DNA of 64,000 nucleotides from Peribacillus frigoritolerans (GTDB lineage: Bacteria; Bacillota; Bacilli; Bacillales; Bacillaceae): NCBI RefSeq assembly GCF_004358755.1, contig NZ_SMZY01000006.1:95966-159965 (forward strand). Direction: 5' to 3'. The position numbers and the translations under genes are program-made. Below, one piece after another: positions 1-6,813 of this stretch. Within the stretch, counting starts at the first letter, position 1; each line of letters opens with the position of its first letter. The notes under the pieces are model-generated. The model saw only the letters and a list, made by a program, of their open reading frames with translations, had not been told where the DNA came from and searched no databases.

Positions 1-652
1 ATTCCCCTTTATAATCCTTGGTTAAATAAACGGCAGTTACTGAATACAATTCATCCCCATTAGAAACCTTAAAGTAAAATTCAACGGGATTGTGGAAATG
101 GATGAAACATACTTTCTTTACTCTGAAAAGGGAAAGAGAAAAATTACTGATAGAAAGCCTCGAAAACGTGGAGGTTCTTCGGAATATAGAGGCATTAGCA
201 AAGACCAAGTATGTGTTCTTGTAGCTCGTGACCGTCAAAAGACAACTTTATCCTCAGTATTAGGTAGAGGAAGAATAAAAAAAAAAGTAGGAGAAAAACT
301 ATCTCAAGACAACATTCTTTGCACTGACTCATGGAGGGCATTTAGCACATACTCTAATGAAAAGAGTGTTGAACACTATCGTTTTAAGTCTGATGGGAAA
401 GTTCGTGTGATTAAAGGTATATATCATATTCAAAACGTCAATAACTTCCACAGTCGTTTAAAACGCTGGATGAAAAGATTTAACGGGGTAGCTTCAAAAT
501 ATTTGGAGCATTATTTGGCATAGTTTCGTTTTCTTGAAATAGAGGGATTTGAAGGCTCTGTGAAGAATTTAAAGGACATGGTGATTACATCTTGTTTGTA
601 CCCAGTTAATGAAACAAATCAAACACTAAGACTATCCCGTTTTACCGCTTAA
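1..652 (+). pseudogene. ISXO2/IS1595-like transposase, decayed
   Basis: The open part (92-523) carries the ISXO2-like DDE start VEMDETYF and the block LCTDSWRAF, then the typical C-terminal sequence ending KYLEHYLA. A TAG stop at 521-523 sits where family members usually have Trp (reading YLAWFRFLE). The same frame continues intact after it to a TAA at 650-652, ending LRLSRFTA. Upstream, the frame is interrupted by TAA at 23 and TGA at 41, and the N-terminal zinc-ribbon part lies outside the window. It is therefore an inactive insertion-sequence remnant. No terminal inverted repeat could be identified. Family assignment is by recalled motif similarity. Confidence 0.75.
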
Positions 653-679
653 CTTTAATTTTTTGTGGGGGTTTTTATT

Positions 680-1180
680 ATGTTTACAGTCGATAATTAT
701 ATTGGTTCTATTAAAACCAACCTTGAAAAGCAATCTGATTTGTTAGTGAGTAATCTCAAAAATATCTTTGCTTACAACTTCTCAAATGATATAGATTTAT
801 TGGACTTCTCAGCATTCATTGAACCTACGAGGTTCGAGTTATCAATAAGAATGTTCTCAATGGATAAAGAAGCCAACGAAGTTTTCAATGAAGGAAATGA
901 TACAACGGTTTTTGCTGGTAGCGAAGAGATATTACCAGAAGTCGAATATCATCAGTTAAACGACAGTCAGTTAGATGATTTTTTTGAGTTTTATGAGCAA
1001 AATGAAGAGACATTAGTTCCACAAGAGCAAAAAGTTTTTACGGAATGGTTTAGCCAATGTTGGGAAAAAGCAGGTGGAGCTTCATTGGGTTTACCATCGT
1101 ATTTTGTTTTTCAGGATGATTATAAATCGTTTGATTTAAAGAATAATAAATGGATTGATGATGAAGAAAAATGGTCATAA
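680..1180 (+). CDS. hypothetical acidic protein
   Basis: This encodes about 166 residues. The ATG at 680 is preferred over the GTG at 665 because a G-rich run (667-671) lies about 8 bases upstream of it. The product is acidic and soluble, with no signal peptide or membrane segment. It has a Glu/Asp-rich middle (EVEYHQLNDSQLDDFFEFYE) and an aromatic C-terminal half. Single acidic proteins next to IS remnants in Bacillus accessory DNA are often toxin-immunity proteins, but nothing here proves this and no partner toxin is visible. A clear terminator follows directly, so it is a monocistronic unit. Confidence 0.7.
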   Translation: MFTVDNYIGSIKTNLEKQSDLLVSNLKNIFAYNFSNDIDLLDFSAFIEPTRFELSIRMFSMDKEANEVFNEGNDTTVFAGSEEILPEVEYHQLNDSQLDDFFEFYEQNEETLVPQEQKVFTEWFSQCWEKAGGASLGLPSYFVFQDDYKSFDLKNNKWIDDEEKWS

Positions 1181-1187
1181 ACATTTA

Positions 1188-1218
1188 AGAATGCCTATAT
1201 TTCAAGGCATTCTTTTTT
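1188..1218 (+). terminator. rho-independent terminator
   Basis: Stem AGAATGCC (1188-1195) pairs with GGCATTCT (1206-1213) across a 10-base loop and runs into a T tract. It ends the gene at 680-1180. Confidence 0.9.
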
Positions 1219-1243
1219 ATCACCCAAAAATCAACATTAAAGA

Positions 1244-1450
1244 TTAGCATAGCTTAAAAGAAAAGAATTCTAATGATGAATTATTAATTGTAAATGTTTT
1301 CCCTTTTGTATGATGTTTTAATTCTCTTCCTGGTTTACAAATCACTAGGACGTATTCAGATGATTTCTTAATTAACTCTCCTTGCCATTCATAATGAATG
1401 ATATTTGGGTACTTTAATGCTGTAATGTTAATAATTTCTCCCCTAATAAA
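1244..1450 (-). pseudogene. DUF402-like protein, N-terminal fragment
   Basis: The minus strand reads, without a normal start codon, INITALKYPNIIHYEWQG, then YVLVICKPGRELKHHTKG and FTINNSSLEFFSF before a TAA at 1244-1246. This matches the first half of DUF402-family proteins as I recall them (KYP..HYEW, CxPGRxLxHHTK). The C-terminal half of the fold, with the metal-binding acidic residues, is missing. No ribosome site or ATG is present upstream, so this is a relic and not an expressed gene. Confidence 0.55.
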
Positions 1451-1474
1451 ACACCCCTTTGTCCTAGTCCTTCA

Positions 1475-1525
1475 AAGAAAAAGCAATCACAGTTTGCTGC
1501 AATCGCCCCCTTTAACGGAATAACT
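1475..1525 (-). repeat. terminator-like dispersed repeat, copy 1
   Basis: The minus strand reads GTTATTCCGTTAAAGGGGGC, followed by a GCGATT/GATTGC hairpin and a T run. It lies just downstream of the minus-strand gene at 1567-1860. It is nearly identical to the copy at 2999-3044. Confidence 0.75.
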
Positions 1526-1566
1526 AAAAAATAGCCTCATTCCTAAATCTTTAACTAACATATCCG

Positions 1567-1860
1567 TTAATTAAACAATCCTTGCTCTTTCCATTTGTCA
1601 AAATACTTTTGATAACCCATTTCCTCTGCTGTCATAGTGCATTGCGTATTTTCTAATTTAAAAGTATGAGATCCTGACAAGGCTTCATAACTTGGATTAC
1701 CTTCCACATCACCAAAGAGCGTTTCAAATGTATTCACGTCCACAGAGTGTGTAATTCCATTCTCGTCAGTTTCAAGATGAATAAAATCAGCCTCTCCCTG
1801 TTCTGTCTGTCCCTTAAACATCAAACCTGCTTTATTCAAAGACACATATAATTGATTCAT
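1567..1860 (-). CDS. hypothetical small soluble protein
   Basis: This encodes 97 residues from the ATG at 1860; an in-frame TTG at 1872 directly abuts the GAGAG ribosome site and is less likely. There is no signal peptide or transmembrane segment. The sequence is acidic and ends EEMGYQKYFDKWKEQGLFN. I do not recognise the family. It forms a single-gene unit flanked on both sides by copies of the dispersed repeat (1475-1525 and 1918-1950). Confidence 0.65.
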   Translation of the reverse strand: MNQLYVSLNKAGLMFKGQTEQGEADFIHLETDENGITHSVDVNTFETLFGDVEGNPSYEALSGSHTFKLENTQCTMTAEEMGYQKYFDKWKEQGLFN

Positions 1861-1917
1861 ACTCAATTTCAACTCTCTTTTTTCATTACCTTTTTTATTC
1901 TTTAACCCTAAATTAAA

Positions 1918-1950
1918 GACGCTTTGTTAAGCAAACGTCCCCGATTGCGG
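1918..1950 (-). repeat. terminator-like dispersed repeat, copy 2
   Basis: The minus strand reads CCGCAATCGGGGACGTTTGC, then TTAACAAAGCGTC, giving a GACG(C)/GCGTC-type hairpin. It carries the CAATCGGGG arm and not the CCATTAAAGGGG arm. It separates the genes at 1567 and 1962. Confidence 0.7.
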
Positions 1951-1961
1951 AAAATTTATAA

Positions 1962-2231
1962 CTATGTATTTTTCCTTCTAAATGACAAAGCAATTAATAC
2001 TAAAGACAAACATACAATTCCGTATATGGGCGTTAACCAAATACGGTAGACTGATCCAGGCTCTCCATCTTGAAACTTAGTATCTATGTTGATGTTATTC
2101 CAGTCCAAACTAATGGGGTTTACCGCCTCTACAGAGAAGTGGGGAAGATAAAGTTCACTTTGGAATAAGGCAAAAATCAAATACATTAAACAACCGAGTA
2201 ATAGTAGTGCAGCGGCTAATAGTTTTTTCAT
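1962..2231 (-). CDS. small membrane protein, two predicted TM segments
   Basis: This encodes 89 residues. Residues about 3-23 form a hydrophobic N-terminal segment (signal anchor, with a Cys at position 14 that does not form a good lipobox). A central extracytoplasmic stretch of about 40 residues follows (PHFSVEAVNPISLDWNNINI), then a second membrane segment at about 68-84 and a basic tail RRKNT. The topology resembles small Bacillus proteins of unknown function. AAGGAG lies about 13 bases upstream of the ATG. Flanked by dispersed repeats on both sides. Confidence 0.65.
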   Translation of the reverse strand: MKKLLAAALLLLGCLMYLIFALFQSELYLPHFSVEAVNPISLDWNNINIDTKFQDGEPGSVYRIWLTPIYGIVCLSLVLIALSFRRKNT

Positions 2232-2278
2232 TACTTATTTATTGCTCCTTTAATAAGCTATTCTACTAAATTTCTCCA

Positions 2279-2318
2279 AAAAAAGCGTCAATCCTTCTTG
2301 GATTAACGCCCCCTTATA
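2279..2318 (-). repeat. terminator-like dispersed repeat, copy 3
   Basis: The minus strand reads AAGGGGGCGTTAATCC, then AAGAAGGATTGACGCTTTTTTT. The hairpin GCGT(T/C)AATCC/GGATTGACGC is followed by a T run, so this copy is also a good rho-independent terminator for the gene at 2329. Confidence 0.8.
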
Positions 2319-2328
2319 CGGTTTTAAA

Positions 2329-2571
2329 TTATTTCTTATTAAATTGCAAATAAACAAAGACAAGTATGATAGCAATTATTGAAATTATTATTGAGTACTC
2401 TAATATCGCAAAGAAAAAATCTTGATAAGAAGTTACTTCAGGTGAACCCATACCGTTTACATCTTCTGTGAACTTTGTTCTATTTAAGAATACTAATAGC
2501 AATGAAAAAGAAGAAATAAATGAATAAATAGCAGTTTTAACTAAAATTTTCTCCAAAATAAATTCCTCCAT
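2329..2571 (-). CDS. small membrane protein, two predicted TM segments
   Basis: This encodes 80 residues from the ATG at 2571. A TTG at 2556 has a much better ribosome site (GGAGG about 8 bases upstream) and may be the true start, giving 75 residues. Membrane segments lie at about 13-30 and 51-75, with a short acidic loop between them. The N-terminal pattern FILEK..VKTAIYSF resembles FILEK..MKTAVFMG in the gene at 3156-3587. The two may be distant relatives despite little similarity elsewhere. No family recognised. Confidence 0.6.
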   Translation of the reverse strand: MEEFILEKILVKTAIYSFISSFSLLLVFLNRTKFTEDVNGMGSPEVTSYQDFFFAILEYSIIISIIAIILVFVYLQFNKK

Positions 2572-2644
2572 CTATGTAATGACATTGAATTGAATTATTA
2601 AACAACATTCTTCACTTCACTTCAATTAGAAGATGCGATAACTT

Positions 2645-2941
2645 TTAAGCAATAGGCCTAAAACTGAATCCAGGTTCACCGAGAAAATAGGCAAAGATAG
2701 TGAACAATATGATAATTGATGCAATTAAGACCATCCCTAAACCTATTGAGAAAACGTAGTTTGGCTTATTTATTTTCAGTAATGGGATGCCGCAAAGCAA
2801 GCTTGTAATTCCAAATATTAAACAGGAAGTAGCAGCTAAAACAGGAGGCAAAACAGAAAGCAACGAACTGATAAACATTAATATGAAAAACAGTTGCAAT
2901 GTAAAACCAACCCACATAAACGAATTGTACTTAAAGGTCAT
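2645..2941 (-). CDS. small membrane protein, three predicted TM segments
   Basis: This encodes 98 residues starting at an ATG with AAGGAGAG about 6 bases upstream. Hydrophobic stretches lie at about 8-30, 33-55 and 62-88, consistent with three membrane passes. The rest is nearly all hydrophobic, ending GEPGFSFRPIA. Function unknown. It may be co-transcribed with the gene at 2329-2571, since only 73 bases separate them and no repeat copy lies between. That makes this pair an exception to the one-gene-per-repeat pattern. Confidence 0.65.
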   Translation of the reverse strand: MTFKYNSFMWVGFTLQLFFILMFISSLLSVLPPVLAATSCLIFGITSLLCGIPLLKINKPNYVFSIGLGMVLIASIIILFTIFAYFLGEPGFSFRPIA

Positions 2942-2965
2942 TTAGTTCTCTCCTTTTTCAATTCT

Positions 2966-2990
2966 TTTATTCAACAATCCTGCCCAATTC
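2966..2990 (-). repeat. partial dispersed repeat
   Basis: The minus strand reads AATTGGGCAGGATTGTTGAATA, resembling the right half of the copy at 5841-5880 (GGGCAGGATTGTGGAATAAG). It abuts the full copy at 2999-3044, suggesting two repeats in tandem. Confidence 0.5.
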
Positions 2991-2998
2991 CTCAATCA

Positions 2999-3044
2999 GA
3001 AAAGGCGATCCACTTTGCTGCAATCGCCCCCTTTAATGGAATAA
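2999..3044 (-). repeat. terminator-like dispersed repeat, copy 4
   Basis: The minus strand reads TTATTCCATTAAAGGGGGCG, then ATTGCAGCAAAGTGGATCGCC and TTTTC. The stem GGCGAT/ATCGCC followed by T residues makes it a terminator. It lies 3' of the gene at 3156. Confidence 0.85.
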
Positions 3045-3155
3045 CTACAATATGGCCTCAGTCCTAAAATTGCTCAACTCACAATTCTTCTTTAACTAAC
3101 GCACCCTTTAGTTTAAGTGTAATTGTTCACAAATTTATTAATTAATTAGTTACAT

Positions 3156-3587
3156 CTATTTTTTTTCAATCGCCATACGCAAGTTCGAGATAACTCCAAT
3201 AAGCAATACTAACGAACAAACCATTTTTTCAAAAGGTGTTCCAAACAATTGTAGTATAAATCCAAAAGACCAAAGTACAACAAAAAACCAACATATGACG
3301 GTTATTCCTCTTTTGTATTTATATAGTTTAATTCTACCAACAATCAACGTAAAAACTACTCCAATAATAGAAATAACAATACTTATAACAAATATTGGTA
3401 GCTGTTCAGCGAATGATTCAGACCTTCCACCATTAACCCATATGAATGGAATACTTTTGTTTAAAATAAGAAAGTGGATTAAGATAGTCAAAGAGTAAAA
3501 AATAATTCCCATAAATACAGCAGTTTTCATATTAATTTTCCTGAGTTTTTCTAAAATAAAATCACCCCATTTTTCTTCCTGTTTCAA
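3156..3587 (-). CDS. membrane protein, four predicted TM segments
   Basis: This encodes up to 143 residues. The longest start is a TTG at 3587 with no good ribosome site. The ATG at 3530 has AGGAAA about 8 bases upstream and would give 124 residues. Membrane segments fall at about 21-42, 61-83, 94-114 and 118-136 of the longer form. The loop WVNGGRSESFAEQLP is probably outside. Function unknown. It lies between repeat copies 4 and 5, like its neighbours. Confidence 0.6.
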   Translation of the reverse strand: MKQEEKWGDFILEKLRKINMKTAVFMGIIFYSLTILIHFLILNKSIPFIWVNGGRSESFAEQLPIFVISIVISIIGVVFTLIVGRIKLYKYKRGITVICWFFVVLWSFGFILQLFGTPFEKMVCSLVLLIGVISNLRMAIEKK

Positions 3588-3621
3588 TTCATTCTTGTTG
3601 AACTAAACTGCGACGTTAGTT

Positions 3622-3670
3622 CAAAAGAAAAATGCTCTACTCTTTTTGAAGTAAAGCCCCCGATAACTTA
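3622..3670 (-). repeat. terminator-like dispersed repeat, copy 5
   Basis: The minus strand reads AAGTTATCGGGGGCTTTACT, then TCAAAAAGAGTAGAGCATTTTTC. The TTTACTTC/GAGTAGAG-type arm pairs imperfectly. It overlaps the 3' end of the HIT gene that stops at 3668. Confidence 0.65.
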
Positions 3671-4096
3671 AGATTGTAATTCTATTTGCCTCTTTAATTT
3701 TGCTTTAGTTTCCAAAAATTCATTTTTCTCTTTCGCATTATCTATCTGTTCTTCATAATAAAACGGTTCGCCTTCAAACCTCGGAATAATATGCATATGG
3801 TAATGACTTAGATCATTAAATTTCCCACCATTTTGGCAAATAGTAATTCCGTCTGGGGCGAATATTTTCTTTATGGCTTTTGAAATCTTCATAGATGCTT
3901 CCATAATGGCATTTGCCGTTTTTATATCTAGATCATCGACATCTAGATAGTGCTTTTTTGGAAGGATTAACGTATGACCTTCATTAAATGGTTCAATATC
4001 TAAAAAACAACAAATATATTCATTCTCATATACAACATTTACCGGTTCGATTTTATTAGCAAGCTTGCAGCCCAAGCATCCAAAATTTATGGACAT
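3668..4096 (-). CDS. HIT family hydrolase
   Basis: This encodes 142 residues. HIT proteins are nucleotide hydrolases or transferases that act on phosphoramidate or dinucleoside polyphosphate bonds. The catalytic HxHxHxx signature is visible as HYHMHIIPR (about residues 96-104), with the upstream HIT fold pattern FLDIEPFNEGHTLILPKKH. Two N-terminal Cys (CLGCK) resemble the half zinc site of Hint/Fhit-like bacterial members. Length is normal for the family. Start ATG at 4096 has AAGGAG about 7 bases upstream. The substrate cannot be deduced. A single-gene unit between dispersed repeats. Confidence 0.88.
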   Translation of the reverse strand: MSINFGCLGCKLANKIEPVNVVYENEYICCFLDIEPFNEGHTLILPKKHYLDVDDLDIKTANAIMEASMKISKAIKKIFAPDGITICQNGGKFNDLSHYHMHIIPRFEGEPFYYEEQIDNAKEKNEFLETKAKLKRQIELQS

Positions 4097-4150
4097 ATTT
4101 ACATCTCCTTTCTAATTTATTGTTTTTACAGGAATGCTGGCCCCATACTT

Positions 4151-4199
4151 CAATAAGAATGGCGACACTTTGTTAAGCAATCGCCCCCGATTGTTGAAT
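4151..4199 (-). repeat. terminator-like dispersed repeat, copy 6
   Basis: The minus strand reads TTCAACAATCGGGGGCGATT, then GCTTAACAAAGTGTCGCCATTC. The stem GGCGA/TCGCC is preceded by the CAACAATCGGGG arm. It lies between the divergent genes at 3668 (minus) and 4284 (plus), so it is not 3' of an adjacent intact gene here. Confidence 0.75.
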
Positions 4200-4283
4200 A
4201 TGGAAAATTTTCTGCCTTAATCATCTCAATTCTCTTAAGAGATTTGAAACATATGTTAATATCTAGAAAATGGAGGTGTGATA

Positions 4284-4499
4284 ATGATTGAAGAGAAACA
4301 GACACCTGAGATAAGAAGGGAAAAACTAAGACAAGAAGAATTAAAAAGAAACTCTTCTGGATATGTGAAAGATGCTTTCAACAGGGATGAAACCGGAAAC
4401 CTTACTGATTTAGTTGGTAGTTTAGGATGGAAAGGTACTGGGATACTTATTTTGATAATGATTAAAGGTTTAATAATAGCAGCAATATTCTTAAAGTAA
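4284..4499 (+). CDS. DUF6366-like small membrane protein
   Basis: This encodes 71 residues. The ATG at 4284 is chosen because GGAGG (4272-4276) sits 7 bases upstream; the in-frame GTG at 4278 is too close to it. The N-terminus is highly charged (EIRREKLRQEELKRN), a central conserved-looking block follows (FNRDETGNLTDLVGSLGWKG), and one membrane segment lies at about 51-70. This pattern matches what I recall of Bacillus DUF6366 proteins, function unknown. It has its own terminator and is monocistronic. Confidence 0.7.
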   Translation: MIEEKQTPEIRREKLRQEELKRNSSGYVKDAFNRDETGNLTDLVGSLGWKGTGILILIMIKGLIIAAIFLK

Positions 4500-4500
4500 G

Positions 4501-4523
4501 AAACCTCTTTTTGAGGTTTTTAT
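4501..4523 (+). terminator. rho-independent terminator
   Basis: AAACCTC (4501-4507) pairs with GAGGTTT (4513-4519) over a T-rich loop and runs into T residues, immediately after the stop of the gene at 4284. Confidence 0.9.
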
Positions 4524-4550
4524 TATGCACTTCTTAACATTCGTTCCTCA

Positions 4551-4597
4551 AAAAAGCAATCACACTTTGCTAAAATTGCCCCCGACTGTAAAATAAC
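4551..4597 (-). repeat. terminator-like dispersed repeat, copy 7
   Basis: The minus strand reads TTTTACAGTCGGGGGCAATT, then TTAGCAAAGTGTGATTGCTTTTTT. The GCAAT/ATTGC stem with a T run reads on the minus strand although the flanking genes are on the plus strand, so its orientation is not explained by terminating a neighbour. Confidence 0.75.
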
Positions 4598-4674
4598 CTA
4601 TTAATGCTTTTAAAAATTGCTCACTTGTCCTCAAAATTTATATGGTATAATAATCCAATTAAGGAGGTGAAAAA

Positions 4675-4848
4675 ATGAACGGTGATGCGATATTTGCTCT
4701 TTTTCCAATTATAACTATTCTGTTTTATATAGCTCCCATTGTATTTGTTATTTGGTTTCTTTTAAAATTTCTAAAAATACAACAGGAAAAGAATCAAATT
4801 TTAAGAAAGATTTCTGATAAATTAGATTCTAATAATACTAATTATTAA
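4675..4848 (+). CDS. 57-residue membrane protein with coiled tail
   Basis: This short gene starts at an ATG with a near-perfect AAGGAGGTG 5 bases upstream. The product begins MNGDAIFALFPIITILFY, has one long membrane segment (about 6-33) and then a charged amphipathic tail (KIQQEKNQILRKISDKLDSN) likely to form a helix or coiled coil in the cytoplasm. This architecture is common in Bacillus DUF4083-like peptides, but I cannot confirm the family. It has its own terminator. Confidence 0.75.
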   Translation: MNGDAIFALFPIITILFYIAPIVFVIWFLLKFLKIQQEKNQILRKISDKLDSNNTNY

Positions 4849-4857
4849 TTTCCAGCT

Positions 4858-4884
4858 GAAAGAGTAAATTACTCTTTCTTTTTA
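4858..4884 (+). terminator. rho-independent terminator
   Basis: GAAAGAG (4858-4864) pairs with CTCTTTC (4872-4878) and is followed by T residues, 10 bases after the stop of the 57-residue gene. Confidence 0.88.
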
Positions 4885-4900
4885 ATTTCCCTCTAATTAT

Positions 4901-4934
4901 CCTTATTCAAGAATTGCCCCCGATTGTTTGATAA
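4901..4934 (-). repeat. terminator-like dispersed repeat, copy 8 (short)
   Basis: The minus strand reads TTATCAAACAATCGGGGGCA, then ATTCTTGAATAAGG. It has the CAATCGGGGGC core but lacks the 3' hairpin arm. It lies 3' of the minus-strand gene at 4955. Confidence 0.65.
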
Positions 4935-4954
4935 AGAATTTTAATTTTTTGTTT

Positions 4955-5143
4955 TTAATCTTTATCCCTGATAATAACCTTGGCTAGTATCCCACCTACA
5001 ATAGTTGTCAATCCAGCAAAAATTCCAGCATATATCTTTTTATCCCAGTCTATAAGAGAATTTGAAATTGTAACTACTGTGGCAGCAAAAAAGGACATAA
5101 GTATTACTTGAGGGATATTTAATTTCATTTTTAACTTTTCCAT
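4955..5143 (-). CDS. small membrane protein, two TM segments
   Basis: This encodes 62 residues. The start is placed at the ATG at 5143, which has AAGGAGC 5 bases upstream; the TTG at 5164 would overlap that ribosome site. After a basic amphipathic N-terminus, membrane segments lie at about 11-28 and 35-56, ending in a charged tail (KVIIRDKD). The pattern recalls small Bacillus holin- or YtxH-like membrane proteins, but no diagnostic motif is present. A single-gene unit between repeats. Confidence 0.65.
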   Translation of the reverse strand: MEKLKMKLNIPQVILMSFFAATVVTISNSLIDWDKKIYAGIFAGLTTIVGGILAKVIIRDKD

Positions 5144-5230
5144 CGAAAGCTCCTTTTCAGACAATAGAAATTTCTATTAGATACTACCAATTATTTCAAA
5201 TGATAATCATAATAACAATACTATTTGTAT

Positions 5231-5281
5231 AAAAAAAAGACTTATCTTGTTCCGGATAAGCCCCCTTTAATGTAATAAGCC
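5231..5281 (-). repeat. terminator-like dispersed repeat, copy 9
   Basis: The minus strand reads TTATTACATTAAAGGGGGCT, then TATCCGGAACAAGATAAGTCTTTTTTTT. The ACTTATC-type arms (CTTATC/GATAAG) form a hairpin with a long T run, a functional-looking terminator for the gene at 5329. Confidence 0.85.
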
Positions 5282-5328
5282 AAATATAAAAATATATAAT
5301 ACTAGATTACAATCCCTCTTGTAACGTA

Positions 5329-5769
5329 TTAATACTTCTGATTGCAAATAAAATCAATAAAGAATTTTTCTCTGCCTTCTTTATCACCTATGTATTTATT
5401 TGCAAATTTTTCATTCCATGATCCATCTTCAACAGAAAGCTCACTAACATCAAAACCAAGATATTTAAATAGTTTTGTCCTATATACATGAGTGTGGTAT
5501 TCATTAATATTCAGAGTTACAGCATAAATTTCAGGAAATTCACGTAAGATTCTAACCGGCTCTCCTACGATGATTTTTTTAATTTTATCTCCAGTTAAAA
5601 AATAATTATCAAATTCTTCTCTAGTAAAACTTGAATCTTGATTATCGGTGATGAATTCATCAAATGTACTGTAGTAGGTAACAACCAAGTTATTACCAAT
5701 CTTTTTTGTTTCTTTAATAAAAGCATTGCCTTGTAGTACAGCTATATATTGATTTAAAGTGTATTCCAT
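5329..5769 (-). CDS. hypothetical soluble protein
   Basis: This encodes 146 residues with AAGGGGTGA upstream of the ATG at 5769. The product is acidic and soluble, rich in aromatic residues, with no signal peptide. Segments such as YYSTFDEFITDNQDSSFTRE and ILREFPEIYAVTLNINEYH suggest an alpha/beta fold. I do not recognise the family. The gene stands alone between repeat copies 9 and 10. Confidence 0.7.
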   Translation of the reverse strand: MEYTLNQYIAVLQGNAFIKETKKIGNNLVVTYYSTFDEFITDNQDSSFTREEFDNYFLTGDKIKKIIVGEPVRILREFPEIYAVTLNINEYHTHVYRTKLFKYLGFDVSELSVEDGSWNEKFANKYIGDKEGREKFFIDFICNQKY

Positions 5770-5840
5770 ATAATCACCCCTTTAAGTAATATGTACCTAT
5801 TTTACACTAAATTTCATTTATTTGGTAATTATTGGCCTAA

Positions 5841-5880
5841 CTTCTTATTCCACAATCCTGCCCTTTAATGGATTAACTGA
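5841..5880 (-). repeat. terminator-like dispersed repeat, copy 10
   Basis: The minus strand reads CAGTTAATCCATTAAAGGGC, then AGGATTGTGGAATAAGAAG. It carries the CCATTAAAGGG arm but no long hairpin. It lies upstream (5') of the gene at 5329, where the remainder of 5770-6248 holds no gene. Confidence 0.65.
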
Positions 5881-5929
5881 TATTTCCATTTTAATATAAA
5901 AGCTCTGCAAATAACTCATTATAAAATTG

Positions 5930-5980
5930 AAAAAACACACCATTTCATTTGCTAAATGGTGTGCTAAATAGTGCGTTTTT
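5930..5980. terminator. strong bidirectional hairpin
   Basis: The 10-base perfect stem CACACCATTT (5936-5945) / AAATGGTGTG (5954-5963) has an 8-base loop. On the minus strand it is followed by TTTTTTC, and on the plus strand a T run lies 12 bases on. It can terminate transcription arriving from the Lrp gene (minus). Confidence 0.85.
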
Positions 5981-6118
5981 TAGTATACGTTTTTATTATT
6001 TTGCACCTCTGAACCGAACCTGTTAGTCAATTCTCTGCTTTTTATTGTTCCAAATGTATTAAATATTTATATTTAAACGAACAATTGAATATCTGGGTGG
6101 ATAAGTTTCTATTTTCAT

Positions 6119-6156
6119 ATACAACACAATATATGTTAACTTATATTGTGTTGTAT
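6119..6156. repeat. long AT-rich palindrome A
   Basis: A perfect 15-base inverted repeat, ATACAACACAATATA (6119-6133) and its complement (6142-6156), with an 8-base spacer. It has no T run, lies 90 bases from the Lrp gene stop, and resembles the palindromes at 7116-7151 and 9765-9799. Confidence 0.85.
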
Positions 6157-6248
6157 ATGATGTCATTATTTCTGACAATATTGAGCTGAATGAACAAATC
6201 TGACAAAGTTTTGAGAATTAGTGCTCAAAGAATTATATTAACAAACGT

Positions 6249-6668
6249 CTAAATAACTTTATTAGAAACAGGAGAAGAAAGATTCATCATGGTAAGAGGT
6301 TCCCCGTACTCCATGGATGAATCAATAAACCCCTCCAATAGCTCATACGACTTAGTCACGATCTTAACAAGATAGCTGTACTCTCCAGTTAATCTATGAC
6401 ATTCAATAACTAAAGGATTTTCTCTGCAAAATTCTCTAAAAGCTTTACACCGGTGCGTTTTCATTAAAACAAATGCTTGAACCGGTTTATCAATCTTCAC
6501 ATTGTCAATTTCAGCTTTATACCCTTTAATAATTCCTTGGTCCTCCAACTTCCTTACTCGTACTGTGACTGCAGGAACGGATAAAGAAACTTTCTTTCCT
6601 AGCACTGTCATTGAAACTCTTCCATCTGCTTGCAATATATTTAGTATTTGACGATTAGTTGGGTCCAT
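6249..6668 (-). CDS. Lrp/AsnC family transcription regulator
   Basis: This encodes 139 residues, slightly short but normal for Lrp/AsnC regulators that sense amino acids. The N-terminal winged helix-turn-helix is clear (NRQILNILQADGRVSMTVLG, then LSVPAVTVRVRKLEDQGIIKGY), followed by the RAM ligand-binding domain (VQAFVLMKTHR, CHRLTGEYSYLVKIV). Such proteins act as dimers or octamers and often control a divergent gene. Here the divergent neighbour is the DUF1272 gene at 6814, 145 bases away. The effector cannot be told from sequence. Confidence 0.9.
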   Translation of the reverse strand: MDPTNRQILNILQADGRVSMTVLGKKVSLSVPAVTVRVRKLEDQGIIKGYKAEIDNVKIDKPVQAFVLMKTHRCKAFREFCRENPLVIECHRLTGEYSYLVKIVTKSYELLEGFIDSSMEYGEPLTMMNLSSPVSNKVI

Positions 6669-6813
6669 GAGACGCCACCTTTATTATTTTATTTAAATTT
6701 CCAAAAATACATTATTTTCTTAAGTATAACGAGCTAAACTCCATAAGAAAAGTATGTTTCAATCTTCATTATTAAACTAAAATAAGGATAATTAAAACAT
6801 TGGAGGTTTTTAC

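Noticed and set aside
680..1180. Assignment of the acidic protein as an SMI1/KNR4 immunity protein
   Set aside because: The typical SMI1 motif (LPxDY..FL...NG) is not visible and no toxin partner is present.
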